Of a DNA stretch of 54,828 nucleotides, positions 9,443 to 17,622 are shown one piece after another (the first letter of the stretch is position 1; every line of letters starts with the position of its first letter). Position numbers and translations under genes: made by a program. A model generated the notes under the pieces. It saw nothing but the letters and a program-made list of their open reading frames with translations, was not told the DNA's origin and ran no database searches. Source of the DNA: Kitasatospora aureofaciens (GTDB taxonomy: Bacteria; Actinomycetota; Actinomycetes; Streptomycetales; Streptomycetaceae); the NCBI GenBank assembly GCA_000720845.1, contig JODU01000034.1:1-54828 (forward strand). Direction: 5' to 3'.

Positions 9443-9849
9443 TCCCGCCCGGGCGCGCTGCTCCCTTCGTACGAGCCGAGGCCCTCGATCAGCGCCACGA
9501 GGGCCGGGTCCCCCGCGAAGCGCTCCGCGTGGATCTGCCGGATGAGTTCGCCCGTGGCCGGGTCCTCGTCGTCGGTCAGGTCGTGCGAGACCATGTGCCG
9601 CACCAGCGGCAGCCCGATCTCGTCGACCCGCCGGTGCAGCGGAGCGTGCATGTACGCCCGGTAGGCCTCGATGTCCTCGACCGCGAACATCGCGCCGTAG
9701 TCGAAGTCACCGCCCACGTCCCGTCCGACCGCCCAGTACGCGACGGCGTCGATCTCCCGCCCCATCCTGCGGAGCATCTCGAGCGCTTCGTCGACCTTGT
9801 CCTGGGGGGCGTCGGGGCGCATGGCGAGGCGGATCTGGTGATGGATCAC
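9439..9849 (-). CDS. Dabb (stress-responsive A/B barrel) domain protein
   Basis: A 136-aa protein starting IHHQIRLAMRP. It has FDYGAMFAVEDIEAYRAYMHAPLHRR, the typical core of dimeric alpha-beta barrel (Dabb) proteins, and a roughly 35-residue C-terminal addition. Dabb proteins are small dimers; some are enzymes such as olivetolic acid cyclase, and most are uncharacterised. The GTG at 9849 has GGAGGAG 8 nt upstream. The gene ends tail-to-tail with lhgO, the two stops sharing CTAG. A near-perfect palindrome lies 57 bp upstream and may control it. Confidence 0.8.
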   Translation of the reverse strand: MIHHQIRLAMRPDAPQDKVDEALEMLRRMGREIDAVAYWAVGRDVGGDFDYGAMFAVEDIEAYRAYMHAPLHRRVDEIGLPLVRHMVSHDLTDDEDPATGELIRQIHAERFAGDPALVALIEGLGSYEGSSAPGRD

Positions 9850-9905
9850 GGCGTCTCTCCTCCACGGGGCAACTGTCACGGCAACAGCACTTCGCGCTAT
9901 CGCTG

Positions 9906-9924
9906 TAGTTATAGACTGTAACTA
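9906..9924. promoter_or_regulatory. Near-perfect palindrome, candidate operator
   Basis: TAGTTATAGACTGTAACTA has 9-bp arms with one mismatch. It lies between the divergent Dabb gene and trmB, in an AT-rich pocket. The shape suits a MarR/HxlR-type dimer site. No such regulator is encoded next door. Confidence 0.4.
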
Positions 9925-9972
9925 GTCCGACAGGCCATCGCAACCGCGTGCGCGGACTAAAATCGACGCACT

Positions 9973-10812
9973 GTGTCTGACTTCCGCCACACCCCCGAAG
10001 CCGCCGAAGCCGCTCCTACGCCCTCGGCCGGGACCTCCCCGCGCCACGTCCGCGCCAAAGGCGAGCCCCGTTTCCCCGACGGCCCGAAGGCCGATCCCGC
10101 CGGGTCGCACTTCGAGCGGCGGATCCGGAGCTTCCAGCCCCGGCGGAGCCGGGTGACCACCGGGCAGGCGGACGCGTTGCAGCGGCTGTGGCCCGGGTGG
10201 GGACTGGACATCGACGGACAGCGGGTCATCGACCTCGCCGACCTCTTCGGCAACACCCGCCCCGTCGTCCTGGAGATCGGCTTCGGCATGGGCGAGGCCA
10301 CCGCCCAGATGGCCGCCGCCGACCCGGACACCAACATCCTCGCCGTCGACGTGCACACCCCCGGCCAGGGAAACCTGCTCGGTCTCGCGGAGCGGAAGGA
10401 GCTGTCCAACATCCGGGTGGGCAACGGCGACGCGATCATCCTGCTGCGCGAGATGCTTGCCCCCGACTCCCTCGCCGGGCTGCGCGTCTACTTCCCCGAC
10501 CCGTGGCCCAAGAAGCGGCACCACAAGCGCCGGCTGATCCAGCCGGAGTTCCTGTCCCTGGCCGCTGCCAGGCTCGCCCCGGGGGCGGTCGTGCACTGCG
10601 CCACCGACTGGGAGCCGTACGCCGAGCAGATGCTGGACGTGCTCACCGCGCACCCCGACTTCGAGAACACCGTGCCCGGCGGCGGATTCGCGCCACGCCC
10701 CGAACACCGGCCGCTGACCCGTTTCGAGGGCCAGGGACTGGACAAGGGACATGTGGTGAACGACCTGCTCTTCCGTCGCGTACAGCACAAGGAGCTGCCC
10801 CCCACCGGTTAG
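9973..10812 (+). CDS. trmB: tRNA (guanosine(46)-N7)-methyltransferase
   Basis: A 279-aa SAM-dependent enzyme that makes m7G46 in the tRNA variable loop. Motif I is VVLEIGFGMGEATAQMA. The family signature VYFPDPWPKKRHHKRRLI is intact. RPLTRFEGQG near the C-terminus is also typical. The first ~45 residues are a disordered extension common in actinobacteria. The GTG start has no ribosome binding site. A TAAAAT hexamer at 9958-9963 ends 9 nt before it, so a leaderless or nearly leaderless transcript is likely. The PrsW gene starts 11 bp after the stop, suggesting one operon. Confidence 0.95.
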   Translation: MSDFRHTPEAAEAAPTPSAGTSPRHVRAKGEPRFPDGPKADPAGSHFERRIRSFQPRRSRVTTGQADALQRLWPGWGLDIDGQRVIDLADLFGNTRPVVLEIGFGMGEATAQMAAADPDTNILAVDVHTPGQGNLLGLAERKELSNIRVGNGDAIILLREMLAPDSLAGLRVYFPDPWPKKRHHKRRLIQPEFLSLAAARLAPGAVVHCATDWEPYAEQMLDVLTAHPDFENTVPGGGFAPRPEHRPLTRFEGQGLDKGHVVNDLLFRRVQHKELPPTG

Positions 10813-10822
10813 GGTCCATGCC

Positions 10823-12232
10823 GTGGCCACCTGTCCCCCGTATCCGACCCGTGTGCATCCCACCCGCGCGCACCGGCATACGCACTGGTGGCAGCGTCCC
10901 TGGGTCCGTTACGGCGCGCTGATCACCCTGCTGGCGCTCTCCGGCCTGGTGATCCTGGCCCTGGTGCGCGAACAGACCGGCACGCGGGGCTTCCTGGTGG
11001 GGCTCGGCCTCGCCGTCCTGCCCGTGCCCCTGCTCATAGCCGCGTTCCGCTGGCTGGACCGGGTGGATCCCGGCCCCTGGCGGAACCTGCTCTTCTGCTT
11101 CGCCTGGGGGGCCTGCGCGGCGGCGCTGATAGCGATCGTCGCCAACAGCTTCGCGACCCGCTGGATAGCGACCGCGACCGCCGACCCGGCCGGTGCGGAC
11201 ACGCTGGGCACCACGGTCATAGCGCCGGTCGTCGAGGAGTCCGCCAAGGCCGCCGCCGTCCTCCTGGTCTTCCTGTTCCGCAGACGGGACTTCACCGGCA
11301 TCGTCGACGGCGTGGTCGTCGCCGGGGTCACCGCCACCGGCTTCGCCTTCACCGAGAACATCCTCTACCTGGGCACCGCCTTCGGCACCGACCAGCTCAC
11401 CGGCGGCAGCGGCATCGCCTCCGTCACCGCGGCGACCTTCTTCGTGCGGGTGGTGATGTCGCCGTTCGCGCACCCGCTGTTCACCGTGCTGACCGGCATC
11501 GGCTTCGGCATCGCGGCGCTCTCGGCCGGCCGGCACCGCCTGCGCCGGGCCCTGCTCCCCCTGGCCGGGCTGCTGCTCGCGATGGGCATGCACGCCCTGT
11601 GGAACGGCTCGGCCGCGTTCGGCGAGTACGGCTTCTTCGCCGTGTACGCGGCGTTCATGGTGCCGTCCTTCGGCCTGCTGACCTGGCTGGTGATCTGGAC
11701 CAGGCAGCGCGAACTGGGCACCGTACGGGCCGAACTGCCCGCGTACGTCGTGGCCGGATGGCTCACGCCGGCGGAGCCGTACGCGCTCGGCTCGATGCGG
11801 GCCCGCCGCATCGCCCGGCAGTACGCCCGCCGGCACGCCGGGAAGGAGGGGGCGCGGGCGGTGGCGCGCTACGAGGCCTGCGCGACCTCGGTGGCGTTCC
11901 TGCGGCAGCGCGGGCGCCGGGGCCGGGCGGGCGCCGACTTCACCGTGCGGGAGCGGGCCTTGCTGGAGGCCCTGTGGCAGTTGCGGGACGTGGCCCGGCC
12001 GGCGCTGGAGTACGCGGCCCGGGCCGCGGCACCGCCGCCGCTCCCACCGCGGCCGGTACCGCCGTGGGCGTATCCCTACGGCGGGGCGCACGGCGCGTAC
12101 GGCCCGCGGACCGCACCCGCCGCGTACGCCCCGCACCCCCTACAGGCCCCGTACGCTCCCTACGCGCCGTACGGACCCTCGCCCCAGGCTCCCTACGCGC
12201 CGTACGTGCCGTACAGCCCCCACCGGCCGTAG
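10823..12232 (+). CDS. PrsW-family intramembrane metalloprotease
   Basis: A 469-aa polytopic membrane protein with about eight hydrophobic segments in residues 30-290. It carries the PrsW motifs: PVVEESAKAA (the EExxK-type catalytic segment), FAFTENILY, and histidines in FAHPLFT and MHALWN. PrsW-type proteases cleave membrane substrates such as anti-sigma factors. The cytoplasmic C-terminus ends in a Pro/Tyr/Ala-rich low-complexity tail (PYAPYAPYG repeats). It starts 11 bp after trmB. The substrate is not known. Confidence 0.88.
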   Translation: MATCPPYPTRVHPTRAHRHTHWWQRPWVRYGALITLLALSGLVILALVREQTGTRGFLVGLGLAVLPVPLLIAAFRWLDRVDPGPWRNLLFCFAWGACAAALIAIVANSFATRWIATATADPAGADTLGTTVIAPVVEESAKAAAVLLVFLFRRRDFTGIVDGVVVAGVTATGFAFTENILYLGTAFGTDQLTGGSGIASVTAATFFVRVVMSPFAHPLFTVLTGIGFGIAALSAGRHRLRRALLPLAGLLLAMGMHALWNGSAAFGEYGFFAVYAAFMVPSFGLLTWLVIWTRQRELGTVRAELPAYVVAGWLTPAEPYALGSMRARRIARQYARRHAGKEGARAVARYEACATSVAFLRQRGRRGRAGADFTVRERALLEALWQLRDVARPALEYAARAAAPPPLPPRPVPPWAYPYGGAHGAYGPRTAPAAYAPHPLQAPYAPYAPYGPSPQAPYAPYVPYSPHRP

Positions 12233-12251
12233 GTCCGCGTCGTCCGCGCGC

Positions 12252-13196
12252 TCAGGCGGACGCCCGTGTCAGTCGCGCGACCTCGTCCTCCGTCAGGCTC
12301 AGCCCGGCCACGCCCAGCAGGGCCGGCAGCTGCTCCACCGTGCGCGCGGAGGCGATCGGCGCCGCCACCGTCGGCTGGGCGGCGAGCCATGCGAGGGCGA
12401 CCGTGGCGACGGGAGCGTCGTGGGCCTCGGCGATCTCGTCCAGCGCGGCCAGCACCCGGCGGCCCCGCTCGGTCTCCAGGTGCTTGGCCGCACCGCCCGC
12501 CCGCGGGCTGTCCACCTCCGTGCCGGGCCGGTACTTGCCGGTGAGGAAGCCGGCCGCGAGGGCGTAGTACGGCACGGCGGCGAGACCGGCCTGCTCGGCG
12601 AGGTCGCGCAGCTCGCCCTCGTAGGTGTCGCGGGAGACCAGGTTGTAGTGCGGCTGGAGGGCGACGTACCGGGCGAGGCCCTCGCGGTCGGAGAACGCCA
12701 GGGACTCCGCGAGCCGCTCGGCGGAGATGTTGGAGGCGGCGATGTGCCGCACCTTGCCGGCCTTCACCAGGTCGTCGAGCGCGCCGATGATCTCCTCGAC
12801 CGGCACCTCGGGCTTGTCGAAGTGGGTGTAGTACAGGTCGATGTGGTCGGTACCGAGGCGGCGCAGCGAGGCGTCGGCCGCCGCCTTGATGTTCGCGGCG
12901 GACAGGCCGGGGTACTCGGGGTGCTGGCTGACCTTGGTGGCGAGGACGACGTCGTCACGGTTGCCGCGGGCCGCGAACCACTGGCCGAGGACGGTCTCGG
13001 ACTCGCCGCCGCTGTTGCCGTCGACCCAGGCGGAGTAGGAGTCGGCGGTGTCGACGAAATTGCCGCCGGCCGCCGTGTAGGCGTCCAGGACGGCGAAGGA
13101 CCGGTCCCGGTCGGCGGTCCAGCCGAAGACGTTGCCGCCCAGGGCGAGCGGGAAGACCTCGAGGTCGGAGGAGCCGAGTTTGCGCAGAGAAGTCAT
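12252..13196 (-). CDS. Aldo/keto reductase
   Basis: A 314-aa (beta/alpha)8-barrel NADPH oxidoreductase. The AKR catalytic tetrad is recognisable: Asp in DTADSYS, Tyr in the same segment, Lys in LATKVSQHP and His in DLYYTHFDKP. Its closest look is to the general-stress/potassium-channel beta-like subgroup. The start at 13196 (MTSLRKLGSSDLEV) matches where family members begin, although no good ribosome binding site precedes it. An in-frame ATG at 13238 would add 14 residues. It converges on the PrsW gene with a 19-bp gap. Confidence 0.88.
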   Translation of the reverse strand: MTSLRKLGSSDLEVFPLALGGNVFGWTADRDRSFAVLDAYTAAGGNFVDTADSYSAWVDGNSGGESETVLGQWFAARGNRDDVVLATKVSQHPEYPGLSAANIKAAADASLRRLGTDHIDLYYTHFDKPEVPVEEIIGALDDLVKAGKVRHIAASNISAERLAESLAFSDREGLARYVALQPHYNLVSRDTYEGELRDLAEQAGLAAVPYYALAAGFLTGKYRPGTEVDSPRAGGAAKHLETERGRRVLAALDEIAEAHDAPVATVALAWLAAQPTVAAPIASARTVEQLPALLGVAGLSLTEDEVARLTRASA

Positions 13197-13333
13197 GTAG
13201 TGGTTCAACGACCGCACCGGAGCAGGCCATTCCGGCACCTGCGCAAAAATCCCGCAAACCGGCAGCCCTGACGTCGGGGGGTTGCCGTCAGGACCGCCGG
13301 GGTTCGGCGGGGCGCATCAAGGGGCGGGGTGGA

Positions 13334-14377
13334 TCAGGGAGTGAGGCCCTTGCTCTGCAGCCAGGCCATCGGGTCGATGCCGGAGCCGCCGGCCGTGTGG
13401 ACCTCCAGGTGGAGGTGGGCGCCCGTGACGTTGCCGGTGGCGCCGACGCGGCCGATGACGTCACCGGTGGTGACCTTCTGGCCGACGCTGACGCTGATGG
13501 AGGACTGGTGCGCGTACCAGAGCTCGGTGCCGTCGTCGAGGGTGAGCACGGTCTTGTAGCCGTACGAGCCGTCCCAGCCGGCCGACGTGATCGTGCCGCT
13601 GTGCACCGCCTTGAGCAGCGTGCCCGTCGGGGCGGCGAAGTCGAGACCGGTGTGGTGGCCCGAGGCCCACAGGGAGCCGGCCTGGTTGAACGTGGAGGAG
13701 ATCGTGTACGAAGAGGTCGGCAGCGTGTACTGCTTGGCCAGCTTCGCGAGCCGCTCGGCCTCGGCCTTCTTCGCGGCCTCCTCCGCCGCCTTCTTCTTGG
13801 CGGCGGCGGCCTTGGCCTCGGCCTCCTTCTCCGCCTTGGCGGCGGCTTCCGCGGCCTTCTTCTCGGCCGCGGCGGCGGCTTCGGCGGCCGCCTTCGTCTC
13901 GACCTGCGCCTGCTGCTGCTCCGCCTGCGCCATGATCCGGGCCCGCAGCGACTCACCGGCGTCGGCGGTGCCGGTGCCCTCCGCGCTGTCGGCGGCTACG
14001 GCCTGGGTGATGCCGCTGAGCGGGGTGGCGGAGCCCTCGGGCTCCGAGGTGTCGTCGTCACCGGGCAGGAGCGAGCCGACGTTCGGCAGGTCCGGCACGG
14101 AGATGGACACCGGCGGCTTGCCGGTCTGCGCGCTGGCCATGCCCCCCGCGCCGACGGCCGCTATGACCCCGACGCCGAGGACGGTGGAGCTGCGGGCGAG
14201 CCCGCCGCGCTGTTTGGCGACGCGGTGCCGGCCGCGTACGGGGCGGATGGAGTCCGCGGTGGGATTCCACTCCTCCCAGGGGCCCTCTTCGGTGCGGTAG
14301 CTGTCGTAGCCGAAGGTGTCGGTGCCGTGCCCTGAGGGCACGGACGGGGCCTCGGGGGCAGGCCGGTTGGACGCCAC
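13334..14377 (-). CDS. M23-family cell-wall metallopeptidase
   Basis: A 347-aa exported zinc endopeptidase predicted to cut peptidoglycan cross-links. Residues 1-60 are a charged cytoplasmic/n-region, and a hydrophobic segment (~62-84, ending ASA-QT) is a signal or anchor. Residues ~150-215 form an Ala/Glu/Lys-rich coiled coil. The C-terminal ~110 residues are the LytM/M23 domain with zinc ligands H242 and D246 (HTGLD) and the HLH motif (H321, H323). The GTG start follows GGAAAGGAG. A c-di-AMP riboswitch lies directly upstream in the leader, so expression should respond to c-di-AMP. Confidence 0.93.
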   Translation of the reverse strand: MASNRPAPEAPSVPSGHGTDTFGYDSYRTEEGPWEEWNPTADSIRPVRGRHRVAKQRGGLARSSTVLGVGVIAAVGAGGMASAQTGKPPVSISVPDLPNVGSLLPGDDDTSEPEGSATPLSGITQAVAADSAEGTGTADAGESLRARIMAQAEQQQAQVETKAAAEAAAAAEKKAAEAAAKAEKEAEAKAAAAKKKAAEEAAKKAEAERLAKLAKQYTLPTSSYTISSTFNQAGSLWASGHHTGLDFAAPTGTLLKAVHSGTITSAGWDGSYGYKTVLTLDDGTELWYAHQSSISVSVGQKVTTGDVIGRVGATGNVTGAHLHLEVHTAGGSGIDPMAWLQSKGLTP

Positions 14378-14397
14378 GTGGGCGTACTCCTTTCCTT

Positions 14398-14545
14398 CCT
14401 TCCGCCTACCGGGTTAGCTGACGGGTTCGGAGCAGGAAGGTCTCCTACGGGCACATGCAGCCGTGTTGCCACGGCGTCAAACGCCCGATTCACCCCAATG
14501 TGGTGGTTCCCCGGTTCCCTTGCGGGATTCGGCGCGTGCGCACGG
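14398..14545 (-). promoter_or_regulatory. ydaO-type cyclic di-AMP riboswitch
   Basis: Read on the minus strand, the leader contains the conserved ydaO blocks in order: GGGGAACC, GGGGTGAATC, GTAGGAGACC, and CCGAACCCGTCAGCTAACC, followed directly by CGGTAGGCGG. A P1 stem pairs CGCC (14534-14531) with GGCG (14406-14403). It ends about 20 nt before the GTG of the M23 peptidase gene. In Streptomyces this class is known to reduce expression of wall-lytic genes such as rpfA when c-di-AMP is high. Here the ribosome binding site lies just after the aptamer, so either termination or start-site occlusion is possible. Confidence 0.92.
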
Positions 14546-14768
14546 AGCCGCCTTCTGTGACGGCTGGGACGACCGCGCTGCGTTATCGAACGTTAATAGA
14601 CACGAGGCTCCGATTCCAAGCCGTTCCTCTTGATCATTAACGGAAACGGCCGGGATGTAAGCCTCACTACCGGTGAAAACGGGGCGAGTTGACCGCGCCT
14701 CAGTATTCCCCTTCACGTCATGTTCTTCTGACGGCGCATCAGTTGTTATGCGGAGGGAGGTCACGCTG

Positions 14769-16005
14769 TCACGACTCGTGACAGTGATCATGATCGCCTC
14801 GCCGTGGACGCCGTACGGCGAGCAGCGCCATGTCGTCCGCCATGCCGCCCCCGGAGTGCCGGCGCACGTCCTCGGCGAGGGTGTCGAGCAGGGTCGCCGG
14901 ATGCCCGAAGACGCGGCCGGCCAGCCGCGTCTGCGGATCGTAGAACTCGCCCTTCGCGTCCCGGGCTTCGGTCAGTCCGTCCGTGTAGAGCAGCAGCGTG
15001 GCCCCACCGGGGAAGGCGACCTCCTCCGCCCGGTCGGGCCACACGCCCAGCTCGCCCATGCCGAGCGGCAGCGCCGACTCGCGGGCGGGCAGCGGGCCGA
15101 GGGTGCCGTCGGCGTAGAGCAGCAGGGGCGGCGGATGGCCGCGGTTGACGATGCGGACCGTGCCGCCACCGTGCGGGAGTTCGGCGAGTACGGCGGTGGT
15201 GAAGCCCTCGAAGGCGTCCAGTCCGTCGCGCCGGGTGCCCTCGCGCGCCAGCGCCCGCTCCAGTCGCTGCGCCACCGCCTCCAGCGTCGCCTCCTGTTCG
15301 GCGGCCTCCCGGAAGGCGCCGATCACCACGGCGACGGCGGCCACCGCGCCCATGCCCTTGCCGCGCACGTCCCCGACGATGAGCCGGACGCCGCGGGCGC
15401 TGTCCTGCACCGCGTACAGGTCGCCGCCGATGAAGGCGTCCGCCTGGGCGGCCTCGTAGCAGACGGCGATCTCGAAGCCCGCGATCCGCTCGGCGGGCTG
15501 GGGCAGCACGGCGCGCTGGGCGGCCTCTGGCGATCTCGCGGACGGAGACGAGGCGCTCGTCGCTGCGGCGGACCAGGCCGTTCACCAGGACGGCGAGCAC
15601 GGCGACCGTCGCGATGGTGATCAGCTCGGTGAGGGAGTCGACGTAGTGGATGACGCCCTTGCCGAGCTGCAGCCCGATGACCGCGGCGACCACGGCGACA
15701 CCGGTGAGGGCGGTGCCGCGCCGCGAGTAGAGCGGGGCGGCGATCAGGGGCGCGGCCGTGTAGAGGGGCCCGGCGGTGAAGTACCTCGGGGTGAAGATGT
15801 CGTACAGGATGGCGACGACGATCAGCAGCACGGGGAGGGCGTGCACGAAGAGGCGCCTGTACCCGGTCCGCCGGCGTGGCGGTGGCGCGGGGGGCGACAG
15901 GGGCCGCGGTTCGTCGCCGAGGCCCGGGTCGGGCACGGGATCGCCGGGGAGCCGGCCGCCGGCTCGGGCGTACGCTCCCTCGTCGTCCACGTCACCTGGC
16001 CGCAC
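14769..16005 (-). pseudogene. Membrane-anchored PP2C/SpoIIE-type phosphatase, interrupted by a +1 frameshift
   Basis: The two halves lie in different frames. The 5' half (from about 16005) encodes a cytoplasmic N-terminus and 4-5 membrane segments (FVHALPVLLIVVAILYDIF…). The 3' half (from 15528 to the stop at 14769) encodes a complete SpoIIE/PP2C catalytic domain with FIGGDLYAV, GDVRGKGM, YTDGLTEARD and GGGMADDMALL. One extra T on the plus strand at about 15528 breaks the frame; removing it restores SVREIAEAAQRAVLPQPAERI. The gene is either a recent pseudogene or correct in the genome with a sequencing error here. The start is uncertain (GTG 16005 or 16008, GGGAG upstream). The M23 leader region lies beyond its 3' end. 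Confidence 0.85.
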
Positions 16006-16132
16006 CACTCGTCTCCCGCCACCCCGCACGTCCGCGCCGCTTGCCGTCCCGGACTCCAGGTTTCCCGGAGCGGGGGCGGGGGGCGAACGGTGAGGGGCCG
16101 ACCGGATGACACGGACCGCGTGCGGAGACGCA

Positions 16133-16168
16133 CCGAGGGCCGGAACCCTTTCGGATTCCGGCCCTCGG
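16133..16168 (-). terminator. Hairpin terminator after tRNA-fMet
   Basis: A perfect 13-bp stem (16133-16145 with 16156-16168) has a 10-nt loop and starts 8 nt past the tRNA 3' end. It has no long U-tract, as is common in Streptomyces. Confidence 0.7.
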
Positions 16169-16175
16169 CCTTCAG

Positions 16176-16249
16176 TAGCGGGGACAGGATTTGAACCTGC
16201 GACCTCTGGGTTATGAGCCCAGCGAGCTACCGAGCTGCTCCACCCCGCG
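16176..16249 (-). tRNA. Initiator tRNA-Met (CAT)
   Basis: A 74-nt cloverleaf with anticodon CAT in the stem-loop CTGGG-CTCATAA-CCCAG. The three consecutive G:C pairs in the anticodon stem and the unpaired C1:T72 at the acceptor end mark it as the initiator, not the elongator. The CCA end is not encoded. Confidence 0.95.
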
Positions 16250-16317
16250 TCGTTGTGTTCACCACTGTACGTCATCCACGGGGCGGAATGCACATCGGTA
16301 TCTCCCCCGGCCCTCCC

Positions 16318-17448
16318 CTACCCCTCCAGATGGCGGTTCGGCGCCTTCGCCCGCTCCGCGTACCCGTCCAGTACGACGACGGTGGCGCCCGCCGCCGCGA
16401 GCACCCCGCTCCCGTCCGCCCCCGCCACGAAGGTGTCCGGCTCCCGCCAGGCGGTGACGACGCGGCGCACCCCGGCGTCGAGGATGAGCCGGGCGCAGGG
16501 TGCGGGCCGGGAGGCCCGGCGGGCACAGGGCTCCAGGCTGCTGTACACGGTGGCGCGGGCGAGCCGCGGGTCCTCGGGGTCGACCTTCGCGAGCGCCGCC
16601 TCCTCGGCGTGCACGACGGGGTCACCGCCCTCCCGCGAGAACCCCCGCGCCAGCTCGCTCCCGTCGGCGGCCACCACGACCGCCCCCACGCTGAACGCGG
16701 TGTCCGACGGCGGACACAGCTCGGCCAGCTCACAGGCGAGGCCCAGCCAGTGCCGGTCGGCGGCGGCGACCCGGTCACCGGTGCCGGGGGCGGTGGGCCG
16801 GTACCTCATCAGTACGACGTCCTCGATCCGCCGGGTCTCGACCAGGGCGAGCCGCCCGCCCTGGTAGGCGCCGGGCCCGAACAGCCGGGGCGCGGCCGTG
16901 TCCCCCACGAACAGCGGCGCGAGGACGAGCTGCAGCTCGTCGGCCAGCTCCTGCTGGAGCAACTGGGTGTGCACGGTCCCGCCCCCTTCGACCATGAGCC
17001 GCCGCACGCCCCGCCGGTCGTGGAGGTACTCCAGCGCGGCGTGCCAGCCGAGGTCCGGGCCCAGGGACACCACATCGGCCCCGGTCCCGAGCGCGCGGGC
17101 CCGCCGGGCACCGTCGTCCGTGGTCAGCAGCACTTTCTCCCCGCCCGTGTGCCAGAACCGCGCCGCCGGGTCCAGCTCGCCGCTGCCGCTGACGGTGACC
17201 TTGAGCGGGTACTCCGGCCTTCCGGCCGCGGTGCGGGCCGCCCGCCGCTCGGCCGAGTTCACCAGCAGCCGCGGGTTGTCGGCCCGGATCGTCCCGGCCC
17301 CGACCAGGATCGCGTCCGCCGAGGCCCGCACCTCGTCCACCCGGTCGAAGTCGGCGGGGCCGGAGAGCAGGAGCCGTTCGGGGCCGGTGTCGTCCAGGTA
17401 TCCGTCGAGGGAGACGGCGGCGGAGAGCAGGACGTACGGGAGGGGCAT
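16318..17448 (-). CDS. RibD-like protein with reversed order: reductase domain then deaminase domain
   Basis: A 376-aa protein. Residues 1-~220 are a RibD C-terminal/DHFR-like reductase (PYVLLSAAVSLDGYLDD; ILVGAGTIRADNPRLLV; LMVEGGGTVHTQLL). Residues ~235-376 are a cytidine-deaminase-fold domain with zinc ligands H280 (HAEEAAL), C308 and C318 (LEPCARRASRPAPC). In RibD itself the deaminase is N-terminal, so the order here is swapped. It may reduce and deaminate a pyrimidine/pteridine-like substrate, but no riboflavin gene is nearby. The ATG at 17448 has GGAG 7 nt upstream. It diverges from the MerR gene. Confidence 0.8.
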   Translation of the reverse strand: MPLPYVLLSAAVSLDGYLDDTGPERLLLSGPADFDRVDEVRASADAILVGAGTIRADNPRLLVNSAERRAARTAAGRPEYPLKVTVSGSGELDPAARFWHTGGEKVLLTTDDGARRARALGTGADVVSLGPDLGWHAALEYLHDRRGVRRLMVEGGGTVHTQLLQQELADELQLVLAPLFVGDTAAPRLFGPGAYQGGRLALVETRRIEDVVLMRYRPTAPGTGDRVAAADRHWLGLACELAELCPPSDTAFSVGAVVVAADGSELARGFSREGGDPVVHAEEAALAKVDPEDPRLARATVYSSLEPCARRASRPAPCARLILDAGVRRVVTAWREPDTFVAGADGSGVLAAAGATVVVLDGYAERAKAPNRHLEG

Positions 17449-17585
17449 GGCGGCACTCCGGTGGGACGAGCGGGGCGAGCGGACGGACTGGCGTGGAGTG
17501 CCGTCATTGTCGGTCATGGCCGGCGTGGGCCGGCGCACTCGCCGTCCGTCGCCGGCAGGGGCCGCCCTCCGGCTGACGCCCCGCC

Positions 17586-17616
17586 TTGACTCTCCAGTGG
17601 CTGGAGACCGCAGGGT
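17586..17616 (+). promoter_or_regulatory. MerR-type promoter with 19-bp spacer and dyad operator
   Basis: The -35 TTGACT (17586-17591) and -10-like CAGGGT (17611-17616) are separated by 19 bp. Between them lies the inverted repeat CTCCAGtggCTGGAG (17592-17606). The long spacer and centred dyad are the hallmark of MerR-activated promoters. The predicted transcription start is at about 17623, the A of the ATG, so the MerR mRNA is probably leaderless and autoregulated. Confidence 0.82.
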
Positions 17617-17622
17617 GGGCTC

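Noticed and set aside
15146..16293. N-terminal extension of the PP2C gene into the tRNA-fMet region
   Set aside because: The frame is open there only by chance; it would overlap the tRNA and its terminator, and GTG starts near 16005 suit the protein better.
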